Source of the DNA: Rossellomorea aquimaris
GTDB taxonomy: Bacteria; Bacillota; Bacilli; Bacillales; Bacillaceae_B
DNA length: 49,636 bases
Assembly (NCBI RefSeq): GCF_003315075.1
Contig: NZ_QNRJ01000013.1
Coordinates: 1 to 49,636 of the forward strand
Direction of reading: 5' to 3'
Part shown: positions 17,769 to 26,377 of the stretch, one piece after another
Numbering within the stretch: the first letter of the stretch is position 1
Layout: the number at the start of each line of letters is the position of its first letter
Made by a program: the position numbers and the translations under genes
The notes under the pieces: generated by a model
What the model was told of the DNA's origin: nothing
The model's database searches: none
Seen by the model: the letters and a program-made list of their open reading frames with translations, nothing else

Positions 17769-18381
17769 TGGCTTCCCCAGTCCCCCCTTCAACTGTAATG
17801 ATTATTTTGTCTGGTGTAAGATTCCATTGCTCGGCAAGTAAGGAGGCCATTTGGGACGTACTTTCTTCAGGGGTTTTCTTTCTCGGCTCAGCTCCCGTAT
17901 CGATCTCCACGTTTTGAACGGTTTCAATCGTAGTGTTTTCTTGTTTGTCTTTCACTACCACTGTCACTTCTGTGATACTATCCGGGACATTCTCCAAATC
18001 ATCTGCTTTTACTACAACCTTCTCAATGACCTTACCGTGTTCAACCATCATCTCCTTTTCAGCTTGTTGTTTCATTTGGACAGCCATCTGTTCTAAAATA
18101 TATGCACGTTGCGAGGCTTGTATTTCTTTTTTCTTCATTTCTATTAAATTTTCTACTGAATTATTCCGGGAATCTCCATTTATATCAATTGACTTCATCA
18201 CTGTATCAAAATCGGTTGACATTAATTTAAACAAAGGGGTAAGGATAATGGTGATCAACAATAAGCCAGTCACGATTTTCGCATATTTTTGCATATTGGA
18301 ACTGGGAAGAAGCATGTCAATGACGGTGGCTAAGAGAACAAAGATTATTATATTTGTAATCCAATCGGTGAGAAATGACAT
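17758..18381 (-). CDS. spoIIIAF: Stage III sporulation protein AF
   Basis: Two N-terminal membrane helices (about 10-28 and 35-53: TNIIIFVLLATVIDMLL, IVTGLLLITIILTPLF) precede a soluble domain with a ring-building-like fold (VVVKADDLENVPDSITEVTVVV region). Predicted part of the mother-cell side export complex. 207 aa; overlaps spoIIIAG. Confidence 0.94.
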   Translation of the reverse strand: MSFLTDWITNIIIFVLLATVIDMLLPSSNMQKYAKIVTGLLLITIILTPLFKLMSTDFDTVMKSIDINGDSRNNSVENLIEMKKKEIQASQRAYILEQMAVQMKQQAEKEMMVEHGKVIEKVVVKADDLENVPDSITEVTVVVKDKQENTTIETVQNVEIDTGAEPRKKTPEESTSQMASLLAEQWNLTPDKIIITVEGGTGEANEL

Positions 18382-18399
18382 GACGATACTCCTTCCTCT

Positions 18400-19599
18400 T
18401 TATCTCATCATCATCGTGATATTTCCTGCTGCAATGATGACGGTAAGACTCAAAAAGAACATAAAGGATACAATGGCAAGGGCCGCAAAGACATAAATCA
18501 CACTTTTGGCAATGATATCGAGACATTCTATCACCGGTCCGCCACCGAGGGGTTGCAAGAGAGCCGCTGCTAATTTATAAATAAACGCAATCATGAGGAT
18601 CTTGATTGCAGGAAAAGCTGCAATGATCAGAACAATGGCCACACCAGCGATTCCCACTGTATTCTTTAAAAGAACGGAAGCGCTGATCACTGTGTCCGTC
18701 GCATCCGTGAACATTCTGCCGACCACAGGTACAAAATTTCCTGTTACAAATTTCGCTGTTCGAATGGTAATCCCATCTGTCACCGCTGCCGTGGCTCCCT
18801 GCACGGATATGACACCAAGAAAAATGGTCATGAAGGCTCCTAATAACCCGATACTCCATGTGCGCAATAACTGTGCCAGCTGCGTCACTTTATAATGAGC
18901 GGAAAGGGTACTTACGATACTTAATAGCGCGGCCAGAAACAGCAGGGGAAGCACGACATTTTGGATCAACAAACCGCTCGTGTTCATTAAAAAGATAATC
19001 ACAGGATGGAAAAATGCGGCAGATACAATTCCCCCGGAAGCTGCAATAAGGGCTAACAACAGAGGTATGAGGGCAATGATGAAGTGAATCATGGTGGAGA
19101 TGGCATCCCGGGTGTAATCAATCGCCACATGAAAACTATTAAGGGCGATGATGATCAGCACCATGAACACAATGCTGTATGCAACCTTGCTGACACTCCC
19201 TCCTTCGAATGCATTCTGCAGGGATTGAAGAAACATACTGAAAATGGTGAGCATAATCAGCGTTCCTAATAGCTTCCCATTCATCACAAGCTCCTGGAAG
19301 GCGAACTTGAAGATTCCACTAAACCATGCTTTAAAGGAAAACTCTTTTTCTCCTTTTATAAAATCAACCAAACTGCCCTTTTGACTTTCAGGAAGATAGC
19401 CACCGTATTGATCCACGATACTGTTCCAGAATCCTTTTAATTCTTCGATTCCTAATTGATCTAACTGCTGATCGATCATTTGCTGTTGAATCGTCGAATC
19501 GGGCGGATTCTGTTCTTTCCCCTCTTCAGCTTGTCCACTGGAGGCTCCTACGAAAAAGATTACAAGTGCTATGACGAGTATTCGATATATTTGCAACAA
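18400..19599 (-). CDS. spoIIIAE: Stage III sporulation protein AE
   Basis: Polytopic membrane component of the SpoIIIA complex. An N-terminal signal peptide (LVIALVIFFVGASSGQA) precedes an extracytoplasmic segment and then about seven hydrophobic helices between residues 95 and 395. Start is TTG at 19599 with AGAGGTGG 7 bases upstream. 399 aa, like B. subtilis. Confidence 0.95.
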   Translation of the reverse strand: MLQIYRILVIALVIFFVGASSGQAEEGKEQNPPDSTIQQQMIDQQLDQLGIEELKGFWNSIVDQYGGYLPESQKGSLVDFIKGEKEFSFKAWFSGIFKFAFQELVMNGKLLGTLIMLTIFSMFLQSLQNAFEGGSVSKVAYSIVFMVLIIIALNSFHVAIDYTRDAISTMIHFIIALIPLLLALIAASGGIVSAAFFHPVIIFLMNTSGLLIQNVVLPLLFLAALLSIVSTLSAHYKVTQLAQLLRTWSIGLLGAFMTIFLGVISVQGATAAVTDGITIRTAKFVTGNFVPVVGRMFTDATDTVISASVLLKNTVGIAGVAIVLIIAAFPAIKILMIAFIYKLAAALLQPLGGGPVIECLDIIAKSVIYVFAALAIVSFMFFLSLTVIIAAGNITMMMR

Positions 19600-19624
19600 T
19601 TTTTTCCACCTCTTAACGTTTCGC

Positions 19625-20017
19625 TTATCCAGTTGGGATCATGTTGATAATCGTTTCGATAATCACCGTTAGAATAGGTACCGCCATTGCTAATATCAAG
19701 ATCTTCCCTGCAAGCTCCACTTTCGCCGCAAGTGCTCCCTGTCCGGCATCCTTTGTAATGTGAGAAGCGAATTCCGCTATGTAGGCGATGCCGATAATCT
19801 TGAGAATGGTTTCTACATACACCATATTCACATTTGCATTCGCAGCAAGCTTCTCAATCATATGAATGATGGAGTAAATTTGATCGATCAGAAATAAAAA
19901 AATCGAACATCCTACAAACACAATAAGCAAAAAAGCAAAATTTGGTTTCTGCTCTTTCACGATCAAAGCCAGAAAGGTCGCAACCAGTGCTATACCAACA
20001 ATTTGAATGATTTCAAT
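19625..20017 (-). CDS. spoIIIAD: Stage III sporulation protein AD, apparent ATT start
   Basis: Small membrane protein with about four helices. The conserved region VYVETILKIIGIAYIAEFASHI followed by TKDAGQGALAAKVELAGKIL is intact. No ATG, GTG or TTG gives the first helix: a TTG at 19966 would delete it. In-frame upstream codons read IEIIQIVGIALVATFLALI, clearly homologous to the family N terminus, and an AGGGGG ribosome site lies about 8 bases before an ATT at 20017. With that start the protein is 130 aa (B. subtilis 133). The TAG of spoIIIAC bounds the frame just upstream. Confidence 0.85.
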   Translation of the reverse strand: MEIIQIVGIALVATFLALIVKEQKPNFAFLLIVFVGCSIFLFLIDQIYSIIHMIEKLAANANVNMVYVETILKIIGIAYIAEFASHITKDAGQGALAAKVELAGKILILAMAVPILTVIIETIINMIPTG

Positions 20018-20029
20018 CGCGGACGCCCC

Positions 20030-20236
20030 CTAACCCTGATATAAGAAGACCGATTTAATCTTCTGGAACAGATCATCGACAATCGAGGCTACCATAAACA
20101 GAATATAGATGAACCCAAAGAGGGTAACCCACTGTGCATATTCCTTCTTCCCGACCTGATCTAAAATCGTATGCAAAAAGGCCACTACAATCCCCACCCC
20201 TGCGATCTTGAAAATAATATCCACATCAATTCCCAT
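20030..20236 (-). CDS. spoIIIAC: Stage III sporulation protein AC
   Basis: Two-helix membrane protein of 68 aa, nearly identical in length and pattern to known SpoIIIAC (IAGVGIVVAFLHTILDQ...YAQWVTLFGFIYILFMVASIVDD). The ATG at 20236 has AGGAGG 9 bases upstream; another ATG two codons before is too close to it. Confidence 0.95.
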   Translation of the reverse strand: MGIDVDIIFKIAGVGIVVAFLHTILDQVGKKEYAQWVTLFGFIYILFMVASIVDDLFQKIKSVFLYQG

Positions 20237-20311
20237 ATTCATTTCCCTCCTGGTTTCTAAACTTCTCGCAAGCGATTGGCATGTATAAAAGCATTGACCT
20301 ATGAAGCATCG

Positions 20312-20827
20312 TTAGAGTAATAGAATGATCAATAATAAACCTGACAAAAACCCCAAGCTCTTCGTCATCTTTTCATATTTCCTCTGCTTTTCTATCGCCT
20401 CTGACTCTTCTCTTTCCAGATGTTTTAACGCTAACTGTATATGTTTCTGCTGGGTCATCATGTCGTGTTTGCCCAGGTTTTCTCCAAATTGTTTCAGGAT
20501 TTCGTATTCACCTATTTTAAAAGCCGTTAATTTCCATATATCATTCAGGCTTTCTTCCCACGCTTTCTTCACTGAAATCTCCTGCTCCGTTAATTTCTTT
20601 GAGAACGTTTCAAAGAACCATGAAACAGGTTTTTGCAACTGCTTGGAGATCTTTCTCGTTGCTTCATGCAAAGGGGTATGGCTGTAAGTGATTTCTGCTT
20701 CCAATGACTGGAGGGCCACCTTCAACAACCGAAGCTGCCTCGGCCTTTCCGTTAAATATTTTGACGCTTCGAAACCAGCCCAGGAAGTAGAAAGCAGGAT
20801 GAAAACAGCACCGATTAGTTTAATCAT
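20312..20827 (-). CDS. spoIIIAB: Stage III sporulation protein AB
   Basis: Mother-cell protein with an N-terminal hydrophobic helix (about 1-17), a long helical cytoplasmic region (RPRQLRLLKVALQSLEAEITYS is the family start), and a C-terminal membrane helix (LGFLSGLLLIILLL). It may couple the SpoIIIAA ATPase to the membrane complex, by analogy with type II secretion. The start follows the spoIIIAA stop directly. 171 aa. Confidence 0.94.
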   Translation of the reverse strand: MIKLIGAVFILLSTSWAGFEASKYLTERPRQLRLLKVALQSLEAEITYSHTPLHEATRKISKQLQKPVSWFFETFSKKLTEQEISVKKAWEESLNDIWKLTAFKIGEYEILKQFGENLGKHDMMTQQKHIQLALKHLEREESEAIEKQRKYEKMTKSLGFLSGLLLIILLL

Positions 20828-21751
20828 TTATGTCACACTCACTTTTTTCAGAAGAGATTGACCGTGTTCATTCCAGACTTCATGAACCTTACCAGGCTCA
20901 TCCCCTCTCCTTAGTTCAACAAACCGCTCAATGGTTTGAAGATTCACAATGTCCTTGATCACCGGTCTCTTCGCTACTTCCGCAAATGTGGATCCATGAG
21001 TCGTCATCACAAGGGTAATACCGGCATTAACGGCTTCCTGGATAGCTTGACCATCTTCCACGCGGCCAATCTCATCCACAATCAGGACGTCGGGACTCAT
21101 GGAGCGGATCAGCATCATCATCCCTTCAGCCTTCGGACATGCATCCAGCACGTCCACCCTGGGTCCGAACATCAGCTGAGGGATTCCATTTACACAGCCG
21201 GCAATTTCGGACCGTTCATCGACAATCCCTACTTTAAAAGGCGGGATCTTTTTCTCCGCGACGCCGGTCGAAATCATACGTGCAAGATCTCTTAGCAATG
21301 TCGTTTTCCCTGTCTGAGGCGAGCCGATAATCATCGTATGCTTCCAGCCGCTATCATAAACATATGGAAAGATTGATTGAGCTATGCCAAGCTTTTGTCT
21401 CGCAATCCTGATATTAAAGGAAGACAAATTCCGAATCCCTTTCACGACACCCCCCTCTAGAATGACCTTGCCGGCAAGACCGACTCGATGTCCGCCTTCA
21501 ATCGTGATATATCCTCTCTTCAGTTCTTCTTCCAATGTATAAAATGAATGCCTGGATAGTTTGTTAATGAGCTGCTCGCTATCTTCCTCGGTAACAGTAT
21601 AGGAAAGAAAATATGGCTTCCCCCTGGCCGTGACCTCCAACACACGGTTGGTACGAACCCTGATTTCTTCAATTCGGTCAATAAGATCTTGTGGAAGGGT
21701 CAGGACATTGTCAGAAATAGTGCTGGGTAGTAAGGCTAGAACTTCTTGCAT
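20828..21751 (-). CDS. spoIIIAA: Stage III sporulation protein AA (secretion-type ATPase)
   Basis: ATPase of the type II/IV secretion superfamily that powers the A-Q channel. Walker A is GSPQTGKTTLLRDLAR; Walker B region DVLIVDEIGRVED; conserved VVKGIRNLSSFNIRIAR upstream. The ATG at 21751 has AGGAGG 7 bases upstream, giving 307 aa as in B. subtilis; the longer frame to 21832 covers the promoter. First gene of spoIIIAA-AH. Confidence 0.96.
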   Translation of the reverse strand: MQEVLALLPSTISDNVLTLPQDLIDRIEEIRVRTNRVLEVTARGKPYFLSYTVTEEDSEQLINKLSRHSFYTLEEELKRGYITIEGGHRVGLAGKVILEGGVVKGIRNLSSFNIRIARQKLGIAQSIFPYVYDSGWKHTMIIGSPQTGKTTLLRDLARMISTGVAEKKIPPFKVGIVDERSEIAGCVNGIPQLMFGPRVDVLDACPKAEGMMMLIRSMSPDVLIVDEIGRVEDGQAIQEAVNAGITLVMTTHGSTFAEVAKRPVIKDIVNLQTIERFVELRRGDEPGKVHEVWNEHGQSLLKKVSVT

Positions 21752-21830
21752 ATAGGTACCTCCTAATCTTGTTCCACTTCGGAATGTATGAACATGGAAA
21801 TGAACCTTCGTACATGCTTCCCGATAATAC

Positions 21831-21858
21831 AATGTATTCTAGTCGAATGAGATTATGA
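21831..21858 (-). promoter_or_regulatory. Sigma-E type promoter of spoIIIA operon
   Basis: On the minus strand TCATAAT (consensus KMATATT, 6 of 7), 13 bases, then AATACATT (consensus CATACAMT, 7 of 8). It lies 80-107 bases before spoIIIAA. The B. subtilis operon is known to be sigma-E dependent. Confidence 0.65.
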
Positions 21859-21902
21859 CAGTAGAGTTGGAAGATTTGGGGTGGGGATTGGGAGATTTAA
21901 TA

Positions 21903-21943
21903 TAAAAAAAAGCCCGAACGAGAATAATCTCGCTCAGGCTTTT
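21903..21943 (-). terminator. efp terminator
   Basis: AAAGCCTGAGCGAGA and TCTCGTTCGGGCTTT pair across ATTAT on the minus strand, with further T residues after. It isolates the aroQ-papA-efp run from spoIIIAA. Confidence 0.85.
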
Positions 21944-21952
21944 CACATTCAA

Positions 21953-22510
21953 TTATCCACGTGATACGTAAGATCCGTCCGTTGTGTTAATGATCAATGT
22001 GTCTCCTTCGTTGACGAAGAACGGTACGTTAACCACTAATCCTGTTTCCACAGTAGCAGGCTTTGAACCACCGGAAGCTGTATCGCCTTTGATGCCCGGT
22101 TCTGTTTCAGTCACTTTCAATTCAACTGAGTTAGGAAGCTCGACTCCAAGAGTTTCTCCACCGTACATCATGATGGACACTTCCATGTTTTCTTTCAGGT
22201 ATTTCAATTCATATTCAATGGAAGCAGCCGGGAGTTCGATTTGATCGTAGCTCTCATTGTCCATGAATACATGCATGTCACCATTAGCATACAAATATTG
22301 CATTTTACGGTTATCGATTTGGGCTTTTCCCACTTTTTCCCCTGCACGGAACGTTTTTTCCTGAATGGCACCTGTGCGCAGGTTACGAAGTTTGGAGCGA
22401 ACGAACGCTGCCCCTTTACCTGGTTTAACGTGTTGGAAATCAATTACTCGCCAAATCCCGTTATCGACTTCAACCGTCAAACCTGTACGAAAATCATTTA
22501 CTGAAATCAT
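21953..22510 (-). CDS. efp: Translation elongation factor P
   Basis: Relieves ribosome stalling at polyproline. Three beta-barrel domains; the tip loop reads [12 protein letters not shown], with the Lys that is modified in B. subtilis EF-P. Domain II-III ends with [17 protein letters not shown]. 185 aa, typical. Follows papA by 40 bases. Confidence 0.97.
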   Translation of the reverse strand: MISVNDFRTGLTVEVDNGIWRVIDFQHVKPGKGAAFVRSKLRNLRTGAIQEKTFRAGEKVGKAQIDNRKMQYLYANGDMHVFMDNESYDQIELPAASIEYELKYLKENMEVSIMMYGGETLGVELPNSVELKVTETEPGIKGDTASGGSKPATVETGLVVNVPFFVNEGDTLIINTTDGSYVSRG

Positions 22511-22550
22511 GTTTATTTCCTCCTATTGTCTAGTAGACCCGTCTTTAGGA

Positions 22551-23615
22551 CTACATTGGCAGAATGATTAGATCTTTTGTGGAATGTGTCAGTGTTTCAT
22601 TGGAATCTTCTGTTATGAGTGTATCATCTTCAATACGAACACCGCCAACACCTGGTACATAGACCCCCGGTTCAACCGTTACGATCATTCCAGGCTCCAG
22701 TACCACATCGGAACGGGAAGACAATCCTGGTCCTTCATGGACTTCAAGGCCGATTCCGTGTCCCAGAGAATGTCCGAAATACTCTCCATAACCTTTTTCT
22801 GTTATGTAATCACGTGCAATAGCATCCGCATCTTTACCTGTCATACCAGGCTTGATTTTTTCCATAGCCAGAAGCTGTGATTGTAGAACGACGTCATAGA
22901 TCTCTTTCAATTTCTCACTTGGTTCTCCTACAGATAATGTACGTGTCATATCAGAGCAGTACCCTTTATAGTATGCTCCATAATCCAACGTTACAAAATC
23001 ACCTTTTTCAATGACTTTATCACTGGCAACCCCATGAGGAAGTGCAGAACGATTACCTGAAGCAACGATGATATCAAAAGATGAAGATGTCGCTCCCGCT
23101 TTTCTCATGAAGAACTCTAATTCATTGGAAACTTCTAACTCTGTCACACCCGGTTTAATAAAATCTAATATATGCTTGAATGCTGCATCGGCAATATCCG
23201 CCGCATCCTTAATTATCTTAAGCTCTTCAGGTGTCTTAATCAAGCGTAACTTTTCCACAAGACCTGATACCGGTACAAGTTCTGCTTCCAGCACTTCACG
23301 ATAGCTGTCATAAGCACTGAATGTCATATAGTTCTTCTCAAAGCCCAGTTTCTTGATCCCCAGGTTTTTCACTTGTTTGGCTACTTCCTCTTGGATGGGT
23401 CCAGTATGCTGGACGATTTCAAAATCGGCAGCCTGCTCGGTTGCTTGCTCGATGTAGCGGAAATCTGTTATGAATAATGCTTTTTCTTTAGAAATCAGAG
23501 CAACACCTGATGAGCCCGTAAAGTTTGTCATGTACCGACGGTTGTACGTACTTGTAAGTAAAATCCCGTCAAGTTCGTTTTCTGAAAAAGTCTCTCTTAA
23601 TCGTTCAATCTTCAT
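22551..23615 (-). CDS. papA: Xaa-Pro dipeptidase/aminopeptidase (M24 family)
   Basis: Known as YqhT in B. subtilis. An N-terminal creatinase-like domain (1-125) and a C-terminal pita-bread domain with all five metal ligands in context: [18 protein letters not shown] (two Asp), [13 protein letters not shown] (His), TVEPGVYV (Glu), and VRIEDD (Glu). It probably cleaves N-terminal residues before proline. 354 aa. The start overlaps the aroQ end by 11 bases, so they are coupled. Confidence 0.94.
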   Translation of the reverse strand: MKIERLRETFSENELDGILLTSTYNRRYMTNFTGSSGVALISKEKALFITDFRYIEQATEQAADFEIVQHTGPIQEEVAKQVKNLGIKKLGFEKNYMTFSAYDSYREVLEAELVPVSGLVEKLRLIKTPEELKIIKDAADIADAAFKHILDFIKPGVTELEVSNELEFFMRKAGATSSSFDIIVASGNRSALPHGVASDKVIEKGDFVTLDYGAYYKGYCSDMTRTLSVGEPSEKLKEIYDVVLQSQLLAMEKIKPGMTGKDADAIARDYITEKGYGEYFGHSLGHGIGLEVHEGPGLSSRSDVVLEPGMIVTVEPGVYVPGVGGVRIEDDTLITEDSNETLTHSTKDLIILPM

Positions 23616-24063
23616 TCAATTCCACTCCCTTAATGTTCTTTATGATCGCTTGTAAAGCCAGTTCATAACCAAACAGTCCAAAACCGACGATCTGGCCAAC
23701 CGTTTCAGCTGCCACGACAGATTGATGTCTGAACGCTTCACGGGCATGGATATTAGATATATGCACTTCCACTACCGGTACTGATACCGAAGCCACTGCA
23801 TCTCTTATCGCATAGCTGTAATGAGTGAAAGCACCGGGATTCAGGATGATTCCCCCATACCCTTCATCCTCTGCTCTGTGTATGTAATCAATCAGTTCCC
23901 CTTCATGGTTCGATTGAGCTGAAAAGAGTTGAAATCCTTCACCTTCTGCTTGTTTCGAAAGCTTCCCCTCAAGTTGTGGCAGGGTGACATGTCCATAAAT
24001 ATCGGGTTCACGTTTCCCGAGCCTATTTAAGTTAGGACCATTTAAAAGCAAGATTTTTATCAT
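23605..24063 (-). CDS. aroQ: 3-dehydroquinate dehydratase, type II
   Basis: Shikimate pathway enzyme (dehydroquinate to dehydroshikimate). Motifs: LLLNGPNLNRLGKREPDIYG with the active Tyr loop, QSNHEGELIDYIH, NPGAFTHYSYAIRDA and VEVHISNIHAREAFRHQS. 152 aa, usual. Known as YqhS in B. subtilis. Confidence 0.97.
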   Translation of the reverse strand: MIKILLLNGPNLNRLGKREPDIYGHVTLPQLEGKLSKQAEGEGFQLFSAQSNHEGELIDYIHRAEDEGYGGIILNPGAFTHYSYAIRDAVASVSVPVVEVHISNIHAREAFRHQSVVAAETVGQIVGFGLFGYELALQAIIKNIKGVELNED

Positions 24064-24075
24064 ATGTAAACCCCT

Positions 24076-24108
24076 AAAAAAATAGAATGTTCATCATGAA
24101 CATTCTAA
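24076..24108 (-). terminator. yqhR terminator
   Basis: TAGAATGTTCATGATGAAC pairs with itself as a near-perfect palindrome, followed by ATTTTTTT on the minus strand, between yqhR and aroQ. Confidence 0.8.
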
Positions 24109-24157
24109 CACAAACCTTATACCTATACCTACATAATTGTCTGATAATGAGGATTTG

Positions 24158-24727
24158 TTAATGGGATACTTCCCCTGATTTTTCTTTCTCATTCTGATGT
24201 CTCAATTCATTTTCTTCATAAGAAATCGAATAGCCGATAAATACGCCATATAAAATATACAGACAGAAGGTTGTAATCAAAGTGTGATAATCAATGGATG
24301 TAAAGGATTTAATGCTTGGGAAAAGCGGATTGAGCAGTAAAAAGAAAGCGAAGTATAACGCTACTCCGTAGGCAACTCCTACCCACATAGACTTGAATTT
24401 TCGTAATAAACCATAATAAATGAGGGCCACACCTATAGAAATCACTCCGTAAGCCACAATGGAAAGAACGATGCCGATCCATTTGTCCACCCAGTCGCCA
24501 ACCGCCCAAGGCTCAAAAATAATATTCGGCTCGATTTTCGTAAAGGAAAAAAAGTAACAAATGTAGGCAATTGAACTCCATAACATCCCACCGATAAAGC
24601 CCGTCACCACAACCATTGCCATGAACGATAGTGGTTTTTCACCCTGATTCTGCTCTAAGCGTGGATTTTCCTTGCTTTCTTCCGTGCCATCCTGAATCTT
24701 TTCATGCTGTCCCTTTTGTTCAGCCAT
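24158..24727 (-). CDS. yqhR: Conserved membrane protein YqhR
   Basis: A hydrophilic Glu/Gln/Lys-rich N terminus (1-35) is followed by four hydrophobic helices (about 38-62, 80-107, 115-138, 155-180). This matches the YqhR family by topology and by position next to aroQ (yqhS). Function unknown. The ATG at 24727 has GGAGGT 7 bases upstream. 189 aa. Confidence 0.82.
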   Translation of the reverse strand: MAEQKGQHEKIQDGTEESKENPRLEQNQGEKPLSFMAMVVVTGFIGGMLWSSIAYICYFFSFTKIEPNIIFEPWAVGDWVDKWIGIVLSIVAYGVISIGVALIYYGLLRKFKSMWVGVAYGVALYFAFFLLLNPLFPSIKSFTSIDYHTLITTFCLYILYGVFIGYSISYEENELRHQNEKEKSGEVSH

Positions 24728-24842
24728 CTGAAACACCTCCATTCGTAGTATGTCCCATTGACTTAAACATTTGCATGCTTTTACTTATTTTTCATCTGTG
24801 GTTGATGAGGAAATATGGATGATAAAATCTATCTCTAGTCCT

Positions 24843-24871
24843 TTGATTCATTTTTTAGTAAAATAGATAAT
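24843..24871 (+). promoter_or_regulatory. Sigma-A type promoter upstream of yqhP
   Basis: TTGATT, 17 bases, GATAAT. A second TATAAT at 24977-24982 with a poor -35 is closer to the gene and would give a short leader. Either could drive the plus-strand gene at 25010. Confidence 0.45.
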
Positions 24872-25009
24872 ATCTTTCCAAGTTTCAGAAAATAACCCCA
24901 GTAAAAATTCACAGAAAATCGATAACTAATATGGTTAAATAACAAGGAAATTGTCTAGAATAATAGTATAGATATGTATAATGGATTGTATTGTAAGGAG
25001 GTGGCTTTG

Positions 25010-25372
25010 TTGAACGCTCGTAATATCTTTGTTATCACATTAATATTGTTAGCTATTGTTGGGTTGGGAACCTCACTTTTCGGAAATCCTTTAGGGCTAG
25101 TCAAACAATTACTTGTTACAGCAGCTGTGATCGGAATCATCTACTTCATTTACCGAAGATGGTTCAGCGGAAGGCGGGCTGGTAATAGTAATGAACAGAG
25201 AGCGTTTCTTAAAGCAGCCAAACAATCAAAGAGGCGGCATAAGAAAAAGTCTCCAAGTAAGCCTCAGGTATCAAACGCCTCGAAGAAACGTTCGATACGA
25301 AAGAAATCAAATGCCAACCTTACTGTAATTGAAGGTAAAAAGAATAAGAAAAACAATCGAGCCTCATTTTAG
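25010..25372 (+). CDS. yqhP: SA1362 family membrane protein YqhP
   Basis: Two hydrophobic helices (about 6-27 and 33-52) around the motif NPLGLVKQLLVTAAV are followed by a strongly basic C terminus (KAAKQSKRRHKKKSPSKP and more Lys/Arg to the end), which suggests nucleic-acid or anionic-lipid contact. Function unknown. The TTG at 25010 has AAGGAGGTGG upstream at good spacing; the frame is open further upstream but without a ribosome site. 120 aa. One of few plus-strand genes in this half. Confidence 0.8.
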   Translation: MNARNIFVITLILLAIVGLGTSLFGNPLGLVKQLLVTAAVIGIIYFIYRRWFSGRRAGNSNEQRAFLKAAKQSKRRHKKKSPSKPQVSNASKKRSIRKKSNANLTVIEGKKNKKNNRASF

Positions 25373-25388
25373 GAGCTCGATTGTTTTA
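25351..25388. terminator. Bidirectional terminator yqhP/yqhO
   Basis: AACAATCGAGCTCC-type palindrome (AAACAATCGAG...CTCGATTGTTTT) lies between the convergent genes and overlaps the yqhP stop codon. Confidence 0.8.
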
Positions 25389-26270
25389 TTAATACGGCCA
25401 TTTTTGAAGGAATGCTTCCGCTTTTGATTTCCCGTATTGAAAGAGCTCTGCTCTTTTTTCGGGAGTTAATCCGAATTCGGTCGTGAGCACACCTTCAGTA
25501 GGAATAAAAATGATGTTTTTTTCAAGTTTTCTGGAAATGTATCTTGAATCATGTGCATCTTTCATCGTAGTAAAGAGGGCTTCATACATATCAATCGCAT
25601 TTTTGATTTGTTTTTTTGGCTTTCCGACCAGATCGTGACTTAACTTCACCCCGATGACCGGCCTTATCTTTTTCACATTTTCCCGATCAAACAGCCACAT
25701 AGGAAAGTTACTGAGCACCCCACCATCCACCATGAAACTTATTCCTTCTAAAGATCGCAGCTTTACAGGTTCAAAGAAGTAAGGAAGACTCGCACTCATT
25801 CGTATCGCCCTGGCAACGGGAAAGGTTTCTTTCGCAATGCCGTACTTCTCAAGATCATCCGGGAGAACCAACAATCTGCCATTCGATAAATCCGAAGCGA
25901 TGACCCGGAGTGAATGGGGCGGTAAATCAGCGAACGTATAAATCCCCCTCGCTTTCAGCTTTTCTTCCACCCAGCTTTCAAGCGCCACTCCCTTATATAA
26001 ACCTAAACGATTGTAAACCCGAAGCCATTTTATAATAGGGAGAGAGATGATCGCGTTTGAGTCCAGCAATTTATTAAAATCTATATCATCCATGATTTCG
26101 AGGAGCTCCCTGCTCGAATAACCGGCGGCAATGAATGCTGCAATCACCGCTCCGGCACTTGTTCCTGCGAGCCTCTTAAATTTGTAGCCCTTCTCCTCCA
26201 ATGCTTGATATGCCCCAATCAACGCGAGCCCCTTTATGCCTCCACCTGAAAAAACGCCATCGATGTCCAA
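25389..26270 (-). CDS. yqhO: Patatin-like phospholipase YqhO
   Basis: Serine lipid acyl hydrolase of the patatin/RssA type. The oxyanion motif is GVFSGGGIKGLALIGAY, the nucleophile Ser is in the GTSAG elbow, and the catalytic Asp is in MVDGGVLSNFP. Substrate unknown. The TTG at 26270 has AAGGAG 8 bases upstream and gives the family start DIDGVFSGGG; a GTG at 26279 is too close to the ribosome site. 293 aa. Confidence 0.93.
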   Translation of the reverse strand: MDIDGVFSGGGIKGLALIGAYQALEEKGYKFKRLAGTSAGAVIAAFIAAGYSSRELLEIMDDIDFNKLLDSNAIISLPIIKWLRVYNRLGLYKGVALESWVEEKLKARGIYTFADLPPHSLRVIASDLSNGRLLVLPDDLEKYGIAKETFPVARAIRMSASLPYFFEPVKLRSLEGISFMVDGGVLSNFPMWLFDRENVKKIRPVIGVKLSHDLVGKPKKQIKNAIDMYEALFTTMKDAHDSRYISRKLEKNIIFIPTEGVLTTEFGLTPEKRAELFQYGKSKAEAFLQKWPY

Positions 26271-26328
26271 AGGCCCCACTCCTTCAATGTCTATTACTAC
26301 ATCTTTAATTCACAAAGAAGGATTTTAG

Positions 26329-26367
26329 ACTAAAAAAATAGGAGGGGAACCAGTCCCCACCTACCTT
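26329..26367 (-). terminator. nrdJ terminator
   Basis: TAGGTGGGGA and TTCCCCTCCTA pair across CTGG, followed by TTTTTTT on the minus strand. Confidence 0.85.
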
Positions 26368-26377
26368 TCTTCATATA

